DNA of 17,599 nucleotides from Nephromyces sp. MM_2019 (Eukaryota > Apicomplexa > Aconoidasida > Nephromycida), in NCBI GenBank assembly GCA_015657535.1, contig JADHZB010002150.1:1-17599 (forward strand), given 5' to 3'. Positions 1 through 11,268 of the stretch are shown here, piece by piece (position 1 is the first letter of the stretch; each line of letters opens with the position of its first letter). The position numbers and the translations under genes are program-made. The notes beneath the pieces were generated by a model. It made no database searches and had not been told where the DNA came from. It saw only the letters and a program-made list of their open reading frames with translations.

Positions 1-28
<28 letters not shown>
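1..28. repeat. (TA)n microsatellite
   Basis: Uninterrupted alternating TA at the left edge of the window. It stops just before a possible short exon tail at 32-53, so it may be the end of an intron of the first gene. Similar pure TA runs recur inside introns downstream. Confidence 0.9.
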
Positions 29-31
<3 letters not shown>

Positions 32-187
32 ATAAAGACACTTCCATTCATCTGTAAGTACACATAAAACACACTCAAAAATATTTTACACAATAAATCT
101 ACTCCAACATAAACATAATCATTGATTTTTTATAAACAGATCAATTTTTTAAGTTAGATTTTAGATAAATATTTTTTTACACATTAG

Positions 188-1900
188 GTTATATCTTGAA
201 GCTCTAAGAATACGTTATGATGGAGCCTATATAAGCAGGATATCATATTCGAAATGTAAGCTTTTACGATTTACACATTTCCGAAAATGATTGATATCAT
301 CACCTTACGATTGATGTATAAGCCCGAATGATTGGAGCTTGATGGAGAATAATTTACACACTAAATTTTACCTGAAATACATTTCACAATTACAATCGCA
401 TACTTTCTCAGTGATTAAATCCTATTTACCCATTTTTTTTTGTTTATCATTTCAATTCCTCATCCCAATATATTAACATCAATTTGATATGAAAGAATTA
501 ACCATAACAATATACTCAATACCACCCTTCTTGTATATCCTGAATTCACAGATTTCAATAATTCTTCTAACATTCAACTCGAACCATCTCGCCAACCGGT
601 TCGACCTCTACCTTATATACAAGTTGTATATTATCGCTACTTACTTTTTCTACCTTATAACAACTATGTTCTAGTCTTAAGGTATATCGTTTATAATAGT
701 TAATTACACATTCAGATCCTTTCAAAATAAAACAATCCATTATTCATATTAGTGCATTTACAGGTTATATAAGATATTCCATGTGTTTTATAGTACTTAT
801 ATAAAATCATACATAAAATTTAATATGCAAGAATTGTATTAGCTAGTGCAGATATTAGATATATGTGTTATCAAGCAAACTATTTCTTAATACTCATTTA
901 TTAGATCTGATACTGAACCTACAATAGCTATACAAGTTTTGAAAGTTGTTGAAAGTGAATTATGGGAGAAACATGTAAATATTTTTTGGATAATGATAAT
1001 TTTTCACTCACACTTATATATTTAAACTTTCTTACGTTTCTATTCATAATTCTCATCTATACTTTTTACACTCACAACAAAGCCCATGATCACTTTGTAT
1101 GACATTTTCACCATACCTTTGACTAAACATACATCAATTTTGGAAAAGGGATTTATGAATTTATCATTTATTGAATATTGTTAGATATACAACCTGTATA
1201 TACATAGAACTACGTTTATTTGATACCTCTTTGTTCTATATATTGCACACAAAGCATAACCAGACTAAAGAATATGACCCTTCAGCCTATATAGGAAGAA
1301 CTGAGAAGCACCTAAAAATAAGCTCTTATGTAGTAATTGGGGAATATTCTTTATGTAATACAACCAAAGAAATTAGTATAAGTTATGAGGAACCCTGTTT
1401 CACTAGTATGCCATATGTGAACAATGTGAAATTACAACTAAATTCTCCCAAGAAAAACAACTTTGGTTCAACTTTATCATGGAAAGGTATATCGACCTAC
1501 AGTATATATATAAACATTTAATTTATTTTTTAATTGTAACATACTGGTACAATTTTTCACAAGAAATTCAATATTACAATGTCTCTTAAGCATCTATTTA
1601 TATACTTTTCTCCTACACAAATAATTACTATTCAGAACTGTGCATATCTCCAAGACACAGCAACTCAGACATCTCTCTATCTCGAATTAACACTGAAAGT
1701 ATACATTATGAGTAAGTCAATTTTTTAGATGATTATATTTTCCTTTTTATTTAATAATGAGAACACAAATACTACACACATCTCTTGAACTAAATAATAT
1801 ACAATATTTATAAACTAATTTAACATGATCTAAATGCTTTGTGTGTGTTAACAGATCTTTTCATTTTAAGAGAATCAAAGCTTATGATCACCTTGGTTGA
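188..1900 (+). CDS. Multi-exon protein of unknown function, 5' end not seen (partial)
   Basis: I do not recognise this protein. Hand-built exons: 188-255, 552-681, 905-974, 1083-1179, 1286-1486, 1636-1711 and 1855-1900, with stop TGA at 1898-1900. All junction phases agree (1, 2, 0, 1, 1, 2) and all introns are GT-AG. A further exon tail at about 32-53 (donor GTAAGT at 54) would join the 188 exon in frame, so the gene probably begins left of the window. The product contains a hydrophobic/aromatic stretch encoded at about 600-660, a short acidic helix-like segment ending in ELWEKH (905-974), and a Ser-rich C-terminal part with PRHSNSD and a basic end. The 1083-1486 part is ambiguous. An alternative keeps 1083-1096 as a micro-exon and extends the next exon to 1185-1486, which is also in frame. 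The exon at 1083 uses a weak AAG acceptor. The exons at 1286-1486 and 1636-1711 are the most convincing because they read cleanly with good splice sites. No complete start codon is assigned. Confidence 0.5.
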
Positions 1901-2944
1901 TTGGATGACCGTGTGTGTATATTTGATAATAATCATTATCTAAGATTATATAAAAGTTCATGACACATATAATCATATTTGTGAGCTTAAATCCATCATA
2001 AACTGTATACAGATCATCACCCACTTAAAGCCACACACTTTTTTATTTATTGGTATTTTACACCTCTCAACATAATTCTTTTAGAAATTTAAGAGAATAT
2101 CATTTTTAAGTGTTAGGGATATTTATTTGTCAGTTTCTCATATCCTAAAAAGATAATTTTAATTACTGTTCCTTTTTCTATCTCTATATAATTATATATA
2201 TTTATATATATATATATATGTAGAATCATAACTTTTATTCGTATAAATATACTTTTGTAAAATAAATTTTGAACTTTTTCCTCGTAGTATTTTCAAATTA
2301 TAATAGCTTGCTTGTCACTTCCTTTAGATATTTACTAATTTCTGCAATTGTATTCTATATAAATACTAGTAGCAAATAACAATTTTATTTAACACCTATA
2401 AATTTTATATTATAATATTTTTGACTATATCTGAAATGTATACACCAAATAAACAGTATTACAAGTTGATTTTTAGAATGAATATTGACAAAAGTTATAC
2501 ACACACTTTGCTAATTTTCACTACAATCCACATAAATTAGACAAATTTATATTGATATTATAAAGCAAAAATATTACTAACGCTACTACAATAACCTGCT
2601 TCAAAGTTATATAAAAAGTTATGTGCATACAAATTAAAAAATACACGCATTGAGTATATGCACATGTTATAAAACAAATTTATATCTTCACATCAAAATT
2701 ACACAAAATTATATACAAAAGTTTGTAATATCACGTTCTCAAATGAATAAACAGACTAAATCGTAGCCTCACTTCTATCATTGCATAAGCTTAACGTTGA
2801 GTTGATTAAAATCTTCACCTATATGTTATCAATATAATCATTTTATAATAGCTCATTTTCTTGTCAAAATTAGCTCAATCAATTATTTATAACATTCTAG
2901 TATTTCTTCCTAAACATATTTAAATTCGGTAAAAACACCATAAA
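1901..2944. other. AT-rich intergenic spacer
   Basis: No credible exon was found on either strand. The stretch is mostly A/T with a short TA run at about 2203-2219 and scattered TATAAA-like strings, which are uninformative at this composition. It lies between the stop of the unknown gene and the TAN1 start, so it should hold the upstream gene's 3' UTR and the TAN1 promoter. No specific site can be defended. Confidence 0.6.
2203..2219. repeat. Short (TA)n run
   Basis: Alternating TA tract within the spacer before TAN1. It has no associated gene feature. Confidence 0.7.
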
Positions 2945-5900
2945 ATGGAAAGCCATCAACGCCGTAAATCGAAGTTTTTCGGTGGACAAAAAGAAAAGAT
3001 CAGAAACGTATATATATAAATACATACATATTAGCTCATACATACCTCAATTTAGTTACATATACACAACCCGTACACATAGTAGATATACACTAAACAA
3101 GCAAAACGCATAAGCATCAGATAACATACATAAAACACATATACACAATACACACAATACACTTACATAAAACAGATTATACATATGCGTAACCAGTGAA
3201 ATAATTCCTTATACAAAAGCTCATACATAATTCATATACACAACACCTATATGATAGACATACATCACATTACACAATAGATTACCTACAAAACACACAA
3301 TGCGTAAACACAACATACATAGCAAATATAAAAGCAACACTCTCACAATAGATAGATACAATAGATATGTACATCAAACATAAACAATGGACTCAATAAT
3401 TATACACTACTCACAAGCAACATGTACACAATACCCAAAATTACACACATCAAATACACAACATACACGTAGCACAAACAGTATACACATACAACACACA
3501 TATGCACATTTATTTAAGCACAAATGTGACAGTAGAGATGGTTTGAATTTTCTGAAAAGCACAGGTTCAATATTCCTTAAATGTTCAGTATATAACTGAT
3601 CTTGTTATTGCACAGTCATTTTACCCCCCTGCTAATTAAATACACAAAGTTAAACTTAAACTGTTTACAACCATAATTACAATAAATTTTGATACTTTTT
3701 GATACAACCCATGTGTTTGCACAGAGGAATCTGTGTACATATATATTTTGTCTAAGGGTGTATGTTATTTAAAATATAGATATATATATATCTAACCAAT
3801 AGCTATATATACACATATATATATGGATGGGTACGTACCAGTGTATATAAAAGCATTCAAGAAAATAAAGATTAATTGAATCCTTAAGAAATAGATAACA
3901 TTTATAGATAAAGATTACGAATGTGTTCAGATATCTTTCATATAGTTGATTTAATTATCATTTAAAAACTTTAAATATAGCTTCTATCTAAAAATTTCAT
4001 TTTATTTTATTTTTGTTTCAACACAGAAATTAGACATTAATAACGGGTGTAAGGGAATTATACTAACAACTTCATTTTTGGGCACATCTAAAAAGGGAAT
4101 ATCTGAATTTTTCAATTATTTAGAAAGAATTGAACAAACGGTAAAGTTCCAATTACTACATATAATAATTATAAAATAATTCATCTTATTTAACTTGCTT
4201 CAACACATTATATTTTAAATAATAATTATGCTTTATAGAATAATTGGTTCTTCGAATATTCAAGAAATTACTTACACTTCTTAAATAACTTTTTAGATAT
4301 ATAACTCTTAACAAATATAAACTTTTATTCACATATCTATACATCTAAATTACAACTTAAAATATTGCATAAAACTTGTATATATAAAATTTTTAGGAAG
4401 AGGAGTATAATGAGCCAACAAATATGAGGTATTGATCAATCTCAATAAATTTGTATAAATAAGATATATTATTACTAAGTGCTTTAACTCAAATTTGTGC
4501 TTGAACGCTTATAATTTGTAAAATTTAAGAGATGCAAAACTAAATGTGATTTGTAAAACCAGTTGTTTTTTCCACATATGATCATGCTTTCCAAATTTTC
4601 AGCTTTATATATAGATGTTTTGTATGATAAAAATTTATATTTTAATTTGCTACGATTGAATTACTCTTCGGATATCAAATAGCGATGAGCCCTATGATAT
4701 TGAAGCTGCCCTCGATGATGAAATCAATCAAATTAAGCAGTCTCAAGAAAGATTTACTGTCATCCGAGATATCACAAAGGTTTGACTACAAAGCTTGACC
4801 TCATGCTTTTGAAATTTCAGTAGCCAACAATAATTACTCCACTTAGTCACCTAATTTATAAATTAAGTTTTTGACTAAATAGTCTATATCTTTATCTAGA
4901 ATGTGAGCTTTATAAAATTTACTGAAAGTAAAGATGATCCAAACAAGATTTGTAAAATGTTTTTTGAAGCAGCTAAAAAAGAGGAAACACTTCCATTTCG
5001 GTAATTTAGTAAATATATATATATATATATATATATATCTCAATAAATACCAACATATTTCTACCATAATTGAACTATTCCTCTCTGAAGCTTAAAATTA
5101 TTTAACTAGTACATATTCTCACATTTCAACTAATCGATTATATAACATAAAACCGAATCTATAATATGGTATATAAGATTATCTCAATATATACTATGCA
5201 CAATATAGATTTTCTTAATTTAAGATTTATTTCCAATTCTCCTTGTGCTTGTAGCTATGTAGCAAGACTTATCCCGGTAACCCATTTTTGTAGACCACAC
5301 CTAGTTGAATTTACTCGAACTATAAAACCTTTGATCATAAATGAGTTCAAATCTTCAAGATTTGCATTATCACAAAAAGCGACTGAAGTAAGTTATCTTT
5401 TTTTAATTCTAGAATTTCTTTTAAAGGATTGTAAATAAAATCCTACAGGGTGACATTGCTCAAGCAACTAAGAGTTTTAAAGGAAACATCTTGGATAACT
5501 CAGATCCTACCGATCAATCTATAACAATTGATCCTGAAGAATCAGGAAACTATTCAACTTCTTCTTCTACTCCTGTAAATACGCCAACAAATCCAAACAA
5601 AGTTCTACCAAATAATAAATCAGATAAATCAAGCTGGTGTTGTAGTGTTAGCAGTCGAAATATGAGCTCAATTACAAAAAATATGATATTGGATATTGTG
5701 GGAGATCTTATCGGAAATGAAAATTATTTTGTTGATTTGACAAATCCTGAAAAAACAATAGTTGTGGAAATCACACCGGTGAGAAATTTTCACTAAAGCT
5801 TATCAAAACTGTTATTTTTTTTATCGAGTTTCAGACAATTTAAAATTTAGATCAATAGTTGTGTAGAAATGTATTAATAACATTTTATATTTTCATTTCC

Positions 5901-5988
5901 GATTTTACAGCAATTTTGTGCCATAAATATTGTTGAAGAATTCTCCAGCTATTGCAACTTTAGCCTTTTAAAGATAAGTAAAAGGTGA
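2945..5988 (+). CDS. TAN1: THUMP-domain protein, Tan1/THUMPD1 homologue (adaptor for tRNA N4-acetylcytidine formation)
   Basis: Family role: Tan1/THUMPD1 binds tRNA through its THUMP domain and assists the Kre33/NAT10 acetyltransferase in making ac4C at position 12 of serine and leucine tRNAs. Exons: 2945-3007, 4027-4140, 4397-4428, 4683-4779, 4900-5000, 5255-5387, 5449-5778 and 5911-5988, giving 315 aa (human THUMPD1 about 350, yeast Tan1 about 290). What I see: a basic N-terminus (residues 1-21), then the family's CKGIILTTSF-like strand (about 29-38), an acidic linker (about 60-80), NVSFIKF (103-109), the RYVARLIPV block (136-144), SVSSRN (246-251), the hallmark VDLTNP (275-280) with VVEI after it, and a short C-terminus. 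A Ser/Thr/Asn-rich insertion of about 60 residues (181-241) splits the THUMP domain. The start is the first in-frame ATG that joins exon 2 in phase 0 across a roughly 1 kb intron; this first exon is less certain than the rest. Strand and family are secure. Confidence 0.88.
3008..4026 (+). other. TAN1 intron 1, long and ACA-rich
   Basis: This 1,019-nt intron (donor GTATAT, acceptor ACACAG) is the longest in the window. From about 3020 to 3510 it is an irregular ACATA/ACACA-rich, G-poor tract on the sense strand. The last third is plain AT-rich sequence with TATA runs near 3780-3825. A 70-codon open frame at 3387-3599 is a by-product of the stop-poor ACA repeat and is not called as a gene. Confidence 0.7.
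5013..5039. repeat. (TA)n microsatellite in TAN1 intron 5
   Basis: Pure TA run starting 13 nt after the GTAATT donor of exon 5. It lies wholly within the 254-nt intron 5001-5254. Confidence 0.85.
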
Positions 5989-7131
5989 TTCCCTAATAGT
6001 TTTTAAGTTTAATTTGTATTGGGGGGATGAATGAAATAATTGCATCTCTATAACATAACTAAAATTCATACATCTCATGAGAAGTTACACTGAAAAACTT
6101 GGAATTTTTACTAATTTAATTTGGATTTAAATCAATTAAAACAATTGAATAAAATTTTTTTACTAAATTGGATTGCTTGAATAATTTTTCCCCAAAAACG
6201 TAAATTATTTGTTATTAAGTTGTTATTGGTTTGTACCTTTTTATCAATTTTTTAACTTAGCTTGTTTTATTTAATAATATAAATTAAAATTAAATTGAGA
6301 TATGCGAATTTGAAAAAACATTAAAATGCTGAAGAAAACTATCAAGAGATATACTCTTTGGATAAAAAAGAAAATTCCAATTCGAAAACATTAATAAAAG
6401 GCCCTTTAAACAAATTTTTAATAAAAATTAAGTAATTGTGTTACAAAATTGTCTTTGTAATTTGATTCTTTAATAATCATTTGAGCAAGCTAATAAAACA
6501 TTCAAAAATATCAATTTAAACAAATATTAATTTATTATATCTATATGGAAATAAACGTTTCGATGAAAGAATATTTTTATTTAACTGTACTTAAGAGAAA
6601 AATTAATATATTTCTAAAGTATCTAATTTCTACCATTTGAAGATTTTAAAGAGCTATATATATAATTTTAATGAATGTTATTATTATATATACAATTTTT
6701 ATGAAGAAATAAAAATAGAATATTGTGAGTTAGCTCTAATTATATGTAAAAGTGAAAGGTTGTAAAAATTTCTTAAAGCTGTGTAAAAACTATATAAATA
6801 AATGTGAATGGCTAACATTACAAATATCGAAGCTTTAAGATAATTTTAAACAATAACAAAAAAGTTATCAATTTAATTATCTACCTACATTTTCATTATT
6901 TGGTATCTGATAATGAAAACTGGAATAATTTCATTCTTTCTACTTTATTTATAATGCTTATGTTATATATGTTACGTATTTTCATAAATATGGGCACTAA
7001 GAATGTATAATAAAAGTAATGTTGGACTATTATTGTTATTAAAATTTCCTATCTCACATAATCGTTAAATTTATTTTTGTTGTTTATATTTCGTTTATGT
7101 CATTTTAATTTTAGTCCTGATTTCGAATATT
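5989..7131. other. AT-rich intergenic spacer
   Basis: Very AT-rich sequence between TAN1 and the RING gene. A 22-codon ATG frame near 6327 has no usable splice sites and no resemblance to a protein, so I reject it. A short G run near 6018 is the only GC-richer patch. A good acceptor-like site (TTTTAATTTTAG, ending 7114) lies just before the RING start, so an upstream exon of that gene may lie in here, but none was found. Confidence 0.55.
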
Positions 7132-8250
7132 ATGATGAGTGAACATAACATCCACTACATCAACCCTTCTTATGACAATCATGAAGATGTATTGATACCA
7201 ACTCCAGAGAATACAAGTAAAAGTGAATATAATATTTGTTTAGTTATACAAAATTTTTAATCAACCCAAAACATTTCATTCTTACACAAGATTTGCTAAT
7301 AAATATACACGGAAAACTTAAATTTCATCATATTTGTAAGCAAATCCACACTCTGATTTGATTCTTATACAAATTGTTTGCAGATACTACTGTAACAGAT
7401 AATTACTCATCAAATCCTGATACTAATCAGGTAAGTATAATCAATCCCTATGAATAGAAATATTTTTGAACTAAAAATTATTATAAAATTTTTAAGCCTC
7501 ACGATCTTAAAATTTCTTATAGATATAACCACGACTATTAAACAATTGATCAGAAAATTTATAAATACAATACAATCAGTGAAATTGTACACAATTTTTT
7601 TTTATATTAGAAAAAAATAAAGACAACACGAACTGCAAGATATTGTTTTTATTGTAGAAGTTCCGAGAATATGCTTCGTGCTTTTCCATGTAAACACATA
7701 GCTATTTGTTATAACTGTGGCTTATCAGGATATGTCCAATATGTAAGTTTGTTTATTCATATGAATTCAAATCAACTGACTTAAAATTATGAGTTTTACC
7801 TATCTTTATTACATATTAATTACTCTATTCTCTGAATAATTTAAACAATTTAAATTGATCTTAAGAATTCAACGTAACAAGTGATAATTTGAAAATTTCA
7901 TATTATCACTTATTACGTAGAAGTAGAATAAAAATTCCATAGAGGAAATAATTTATCGAGAAGTTGTTAAATTGAATTTTATGGTACTTAGATGGAGATA
8001 TTGCATAATGCCTCCAATCACACACTATTTTATACACAAACCCCAGCAATCTTAAATTACAAATTTACGATGAAACATATCTTTAAACTTAACAACCTCA
8101 TATAAATATAATATAATACATAAAGATTGTCCTATAAATATTACGTACAATTTTTGTTTAAAGTGCCCTTTAGAATTTTGTCACCAAGCGATCGAGAAAT
8201 TTATTCCTGTAAATATCATCTCAGCTGCAGAAGACCAAAAAAAATCTTAG
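7132..8250 (+). CDS. Small C-terminal RING-finger protein, probable E3 ubiquitin ligase
   Basis: Exons: 7132-7216, 7384-7430, 7611-7742 and 8164-8250 (stop TAG), phases 1, 0, 0, giving 116 aa. The N-terminal 44 residues are polar and disordered-looking. Residues 56-94 form a C3HC4-type RING: C56-x2-C59, C71-x-H73, C77-x2-C80 and C89-x4-C94, with the order and hydrophobic pattern (AFPCKHIAIC) of IAP/MEX3-like RINGs. After C94 the IEKFIPV segment matches the usual RING exit. RINGs of this kind recruit E2 ubiquitin-conjugating enzymes; the substrate is unknown. Odd points: the last cysteine pair is spaced by four residues instead of two, and exon 4 uses an AAG acceptor. ATG at 7135 is an equally possible start. 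A longer protein is possible because the frame stays open upstream to the acceptor-like AG at 7114. The gene converges on the minus-strand gene at 8494. Confidence 0.75.
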
Positions 8251-8493
8251 CACTCGGTTTTTTAGCATTTTACTTAAGGGTTTACATTTCGCACTAAGTA
8301 AATCTTTGTAATATTTTAACAAGAAATATTTTTTTATTTGAATATATTGGTATTAACTCCACAATGTATAATTCTTACAGAAAATTTTTTCAAATCTCGA
8401 GCGAAAGAACAAATATAATATTTAATCTTTAGTAAATTTTTTGAATTATGATGTAATTGGAACCCAGATAACCAAAAACTTGTTCCAAAGTCT

Positions 8494-9320
8494 TTATGTA
8501 GCTCTTAAAGTAACATTTCTATCACATGATTTACTTGTTAAATAATTAATATTTAGCCCCATTATATTGTTAAATTCATTCTGAGGTGCATCGTTGGTTT
8601 CATAATATGCATTATGTACTGGATGAGATGTAAAATATGACTGTGCTTCAAAAGATTTTACCCCAGGTCGGATCATACCGTCCATGTTCATCGGAATTGC
8701 TGGTTCAACTTCATAGAAACCATCCAATCTGCTACCTACGGAACTCCCAACGGATTCGGAAATGTTTTGAGAATGATAAAAGATTGGTTGATTATCTACA
8801 GCGATAGTATGATCATCATAATCATAGTTTATCATGTGTTTCTCTGTTTCGATGGGGTGACTAGATAGATTTTGTTGATATATTGGAGTTGGTTGGCATA
8901 TTATTTCATTTTCTGTCTGGTATATTTCGACTTGGTCCCTATAATCTCCGTGGCTTACAACAGTCCACCAATTCGGCTGTGCCTCATCAAGAGAAGGCTC
9001 CTATGGCATAATAAATATAACCAAAATTCAAATTAGCTCTATACAAGAGTGTACCTACTATTATAATAATATTTTATAACATCGAAACACATTTCTTAGT
9101 TTTTGGGGTCATTTAATGTTTCTAAATAGATTTTCAAACTACTCTTTTGAAGATAAATTTATATATGGTGAAATATATTACCAAAGAAAAGAATTATTAT
9201 CTAATACACCCAAAATATTGATATAGATCACTTTTCACTCATTTAAAATCCTCATATATATACAAATATATGCTCTATCGATCTATAAAAATCGAAGTAA
9301 TTTTTTGAGCTACCCGGCAT
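8494..9320 (-). CDS. Hypothetical protein, acidic, Tyr/Asn-rich, two exons
   Basis: Unrecognised. Minus-strand exons 9320-9264 and 9000-8494 join in phase 0 (donor GTATAT, acceptor CATAG), giving 187 aa ending in stop TAA. The first exon starts MPGSSKNYFDFYRS. The second is one continuous open frame of 168 codons containing NWWTVVSHGDY near its start, several Gln/Tyr/Pro-rich stretches, and an SVGSSVGSR motif. It has no transmembrane segment, no signal peptide and no zinc-binding pattern that I can see. GC is visibly higher than in flanking sequence, which supports coding. The frame of exon 1 stays open upstream to 9366, directly after an acceptor-like TTCAG, so ATG 9320 may be internal and an upstream exon may exist; I could not find one. 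The gene is convergent with the RING gene, 243 bp apart. Confidence 0.62.
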
Positions 9321-9366
9321 AAATTCACTAAATTGAATATCCAAGAGGTTATACTTGACATCAAAA

Positions 9367-10290
9367 CTGAATTATTTGAGATGACTCAATTAAGATTTAA
9401 TGAAATTAAAATTTTGTTGGTTTAATTAATTAACTTAATCAAGGTATCTCAAGACTTATCTTAGAGTTATAGAGCTTAGATGAGAAATTTACTTAAAATG
9501 TGTTTGGAGTTATTTATTATATAATTCAAAACATTAAACAAATGTGTGGATCGTAATTAGAAGGAATAATGTTATGTTTTGTTTATAATTAAAATTAGAT
9601 ATGATGTTTATATCTTATATTCGAAAATCAAATAAATCATGTGTCATGTATCCATATAAATTATTAACTCATGGTAGTAATCTAATCATATATATATATG
9701 TATTATATTTGCTTACGATTTATTTATTTTCCTTAAGCTATATAAAACTATATATCCTCTATAAACACATACCTGTGTCCTATGATGTATTATATATATT
9801 TATGTTTTAAATTCATATAGTTATACATAAATTCATACACAACTCTATATTTACTATCAAAGAGTAAATAAACTAAAAGTGACATAACTTTATCTTTACT
9901 ATCAAACCATAAACATACTTAAGTTGTCTGTGTGTAAATATAAATTTCGGGAATTATCACAAATTGTAAAATAATGTATAATAGATAATTAAAATTGTAT
10001 AAAAATATAAGTAGTTTAGCTAATGTGTCCTTCACTATATATATGTATTTACTTTTATTAACATAACTGTGTGAAATTTTAATGTCTGTGTAATTTGGGT
10101 GTAATGTTGTGTGAAGACAGGTGTGGCTTGTCAAATAAGAAAAGGCTTAGTAAATATATATATAAATAATATACATGCATATTTATTTGCATGTGTATGG
10201 CGGCTTTTAAACAGCAGTTATGAATGTATGAAATATGTATTATTACTTGTACGATCACTTAAACAAAGGTGATTTCACGCACTATAGCAT
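9367..10290. other. AT-rich intergenic spacer
   Basis: Divergent-side spacer between the minus-strand hypothetical gene and PWP1. It holds only AT-rich sequence with short TA runs (about 9688-9702, 10036-10046, 10153-10167). Open frames at 9601-9810 (+) and 9919-10134 (-) are Ile/Tyr/Leu-rich readings of AT sequence without recognisable protein character. Undetected upstream exons of the minus gene cannot be excluded. Confidence 0.5.
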
Positions 10291-10665
10291 ATTTCAATTA
10301 CCCACACTACACACATCTAAAATTATATACCTACGCACCGATACACATTCACCAAGTGAAAACGCACACAAAACTATCCACAGGCTCACGAAATTTCTTA
10401 TTCCCACCAAAAAGTGAATTCACACCCACACCCACCAAATACACAAACATTCGATAACCAAACACACCTGCCTACTTGTACACCTACACACCTACTTACA
10501 CGTCCACCCACCCACACATGCACTCAATTACCCACTCACACAAGCAACAACACACACTTGACTATGCCCACGCACACTTGACTATACTTGACTATACACA
10601 CGCACACTTGACTACACACATACACACTTTGACTATACACACACACACACATACGCATATATATA
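10291..10665. repeat. CA-rich tract upstream of PWP1
   Basis: The plus strand is dominated by A and C with very little G: irregular ACAC, CCACCCACC and ACACCTAC strings ending in a (CA)n run near 10636-10653 and a TA run. It yields several overlapping His/Thr-rich open frames that I regard as artefacts of the composition. It sits 600-1000 bp upstream of the PWP1 start codon on the PWP1 sense strand. Confidence 0.75.
10551..10640 (+). repeat. Degenerate repeat of CACACTTGACTATAC
   Basis: About five imperfect copies of a 10-20 bp unit centred on CTTGACTA occur in the CA-rich tract: two longer copies ending CGCACACTTGACTA, one short adjacent copy, and a final one with TTTGACTA. It is a local tandem expansion with no coding role evident. 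Confidence 0.7.
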
Positions 10666-10683
10666 TACTACACAACTGCTAGA

Positions 10684-11268
10684 TAATTTAAGGCCGTATG
10701 AAAAATAATAATGGGCATATATAAAACTATAAAATCTTATTTTAAATTTATTCATTTGACTGATGACACAGTTGTTTTTATTTAATTTAATTAAACTATC
10801 ATCACCTTTATCATAAATACAAGTTCATACATACTTAACAATTTTTAGATTTATACTACATATTTAAATACACATTATACACATGTTATACACATATTAT
10901 ACCAAAAGTATAACATATATCACACATACATTACACTACACACCATATTATATGAAAACATCATACATCATATTATAAAAACTTATCACATATCATATTA
11001 TAAACTAAAATAACTCACATTATATATATATTAAATGCACATTACATATACATCACACACACATCGCATACACATCACAAACACCATAAACACATAATTC
11101 ATACACATTGTATAAACATTACATATTACATAAAACTTATTCCTCATACACTACAAACATAATATTATATTAGCCTTACATATTTGAGGTACTTGACATA
11201 TCATACTATATACACAATAAACCACTGATAACTTAAACATTACTACACACATCCTATCAACTTTCACG
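10684..11268. other. ACAT-rich, G-poor leader region of PWP1
   Basis: About 585 bp directly upstream of the PWP1 ATG. From about 10850 it is an irregular array of ACAT, ACACAT and TATTATA strings, nearly devoid of G on the plus strand, and it probably contains promoter and 5' UTR. No individual regulatory site can be defended. Confidence 0.5.

Noticed and set aside
489..674. 61-codon ATG frame in the first gene
   Set aside because: It is an Ile/Leu/Tyr-rich shadow. The alternative frame from 552 to 681 fits splice phases with both neighbouring exons.
3387..3599. 70-codon open frame within TAN1 intron 1
   Set aside because: It lies in an ACA-rich intron, reads as low-complexity Thr/His/Ser, and ends with no domain or splice support.
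4843..5067. 74-codon minus-strand frame across TAN1 exon 5
   Set aside because: It is the antisense of a coding exon plus a TA repeat translated as Tyr-Ile.
6327..6395. Small Lys-rich ATG frame in the TAN1-RING spacer
   Set aside because: It has 22 codons, AT-driven composition, no donor and no similarity.
10235..10682. Overlapping His/Thr/Pro-rich open frames in the CA tract upstream of PWP1
   Set aside because: CA-rich, G-poor DNA rarely forms stop codons, so long frames are expected by chance. The 10235-10417 frame has slightly better complexity but no recognisable motif and no splice partner.
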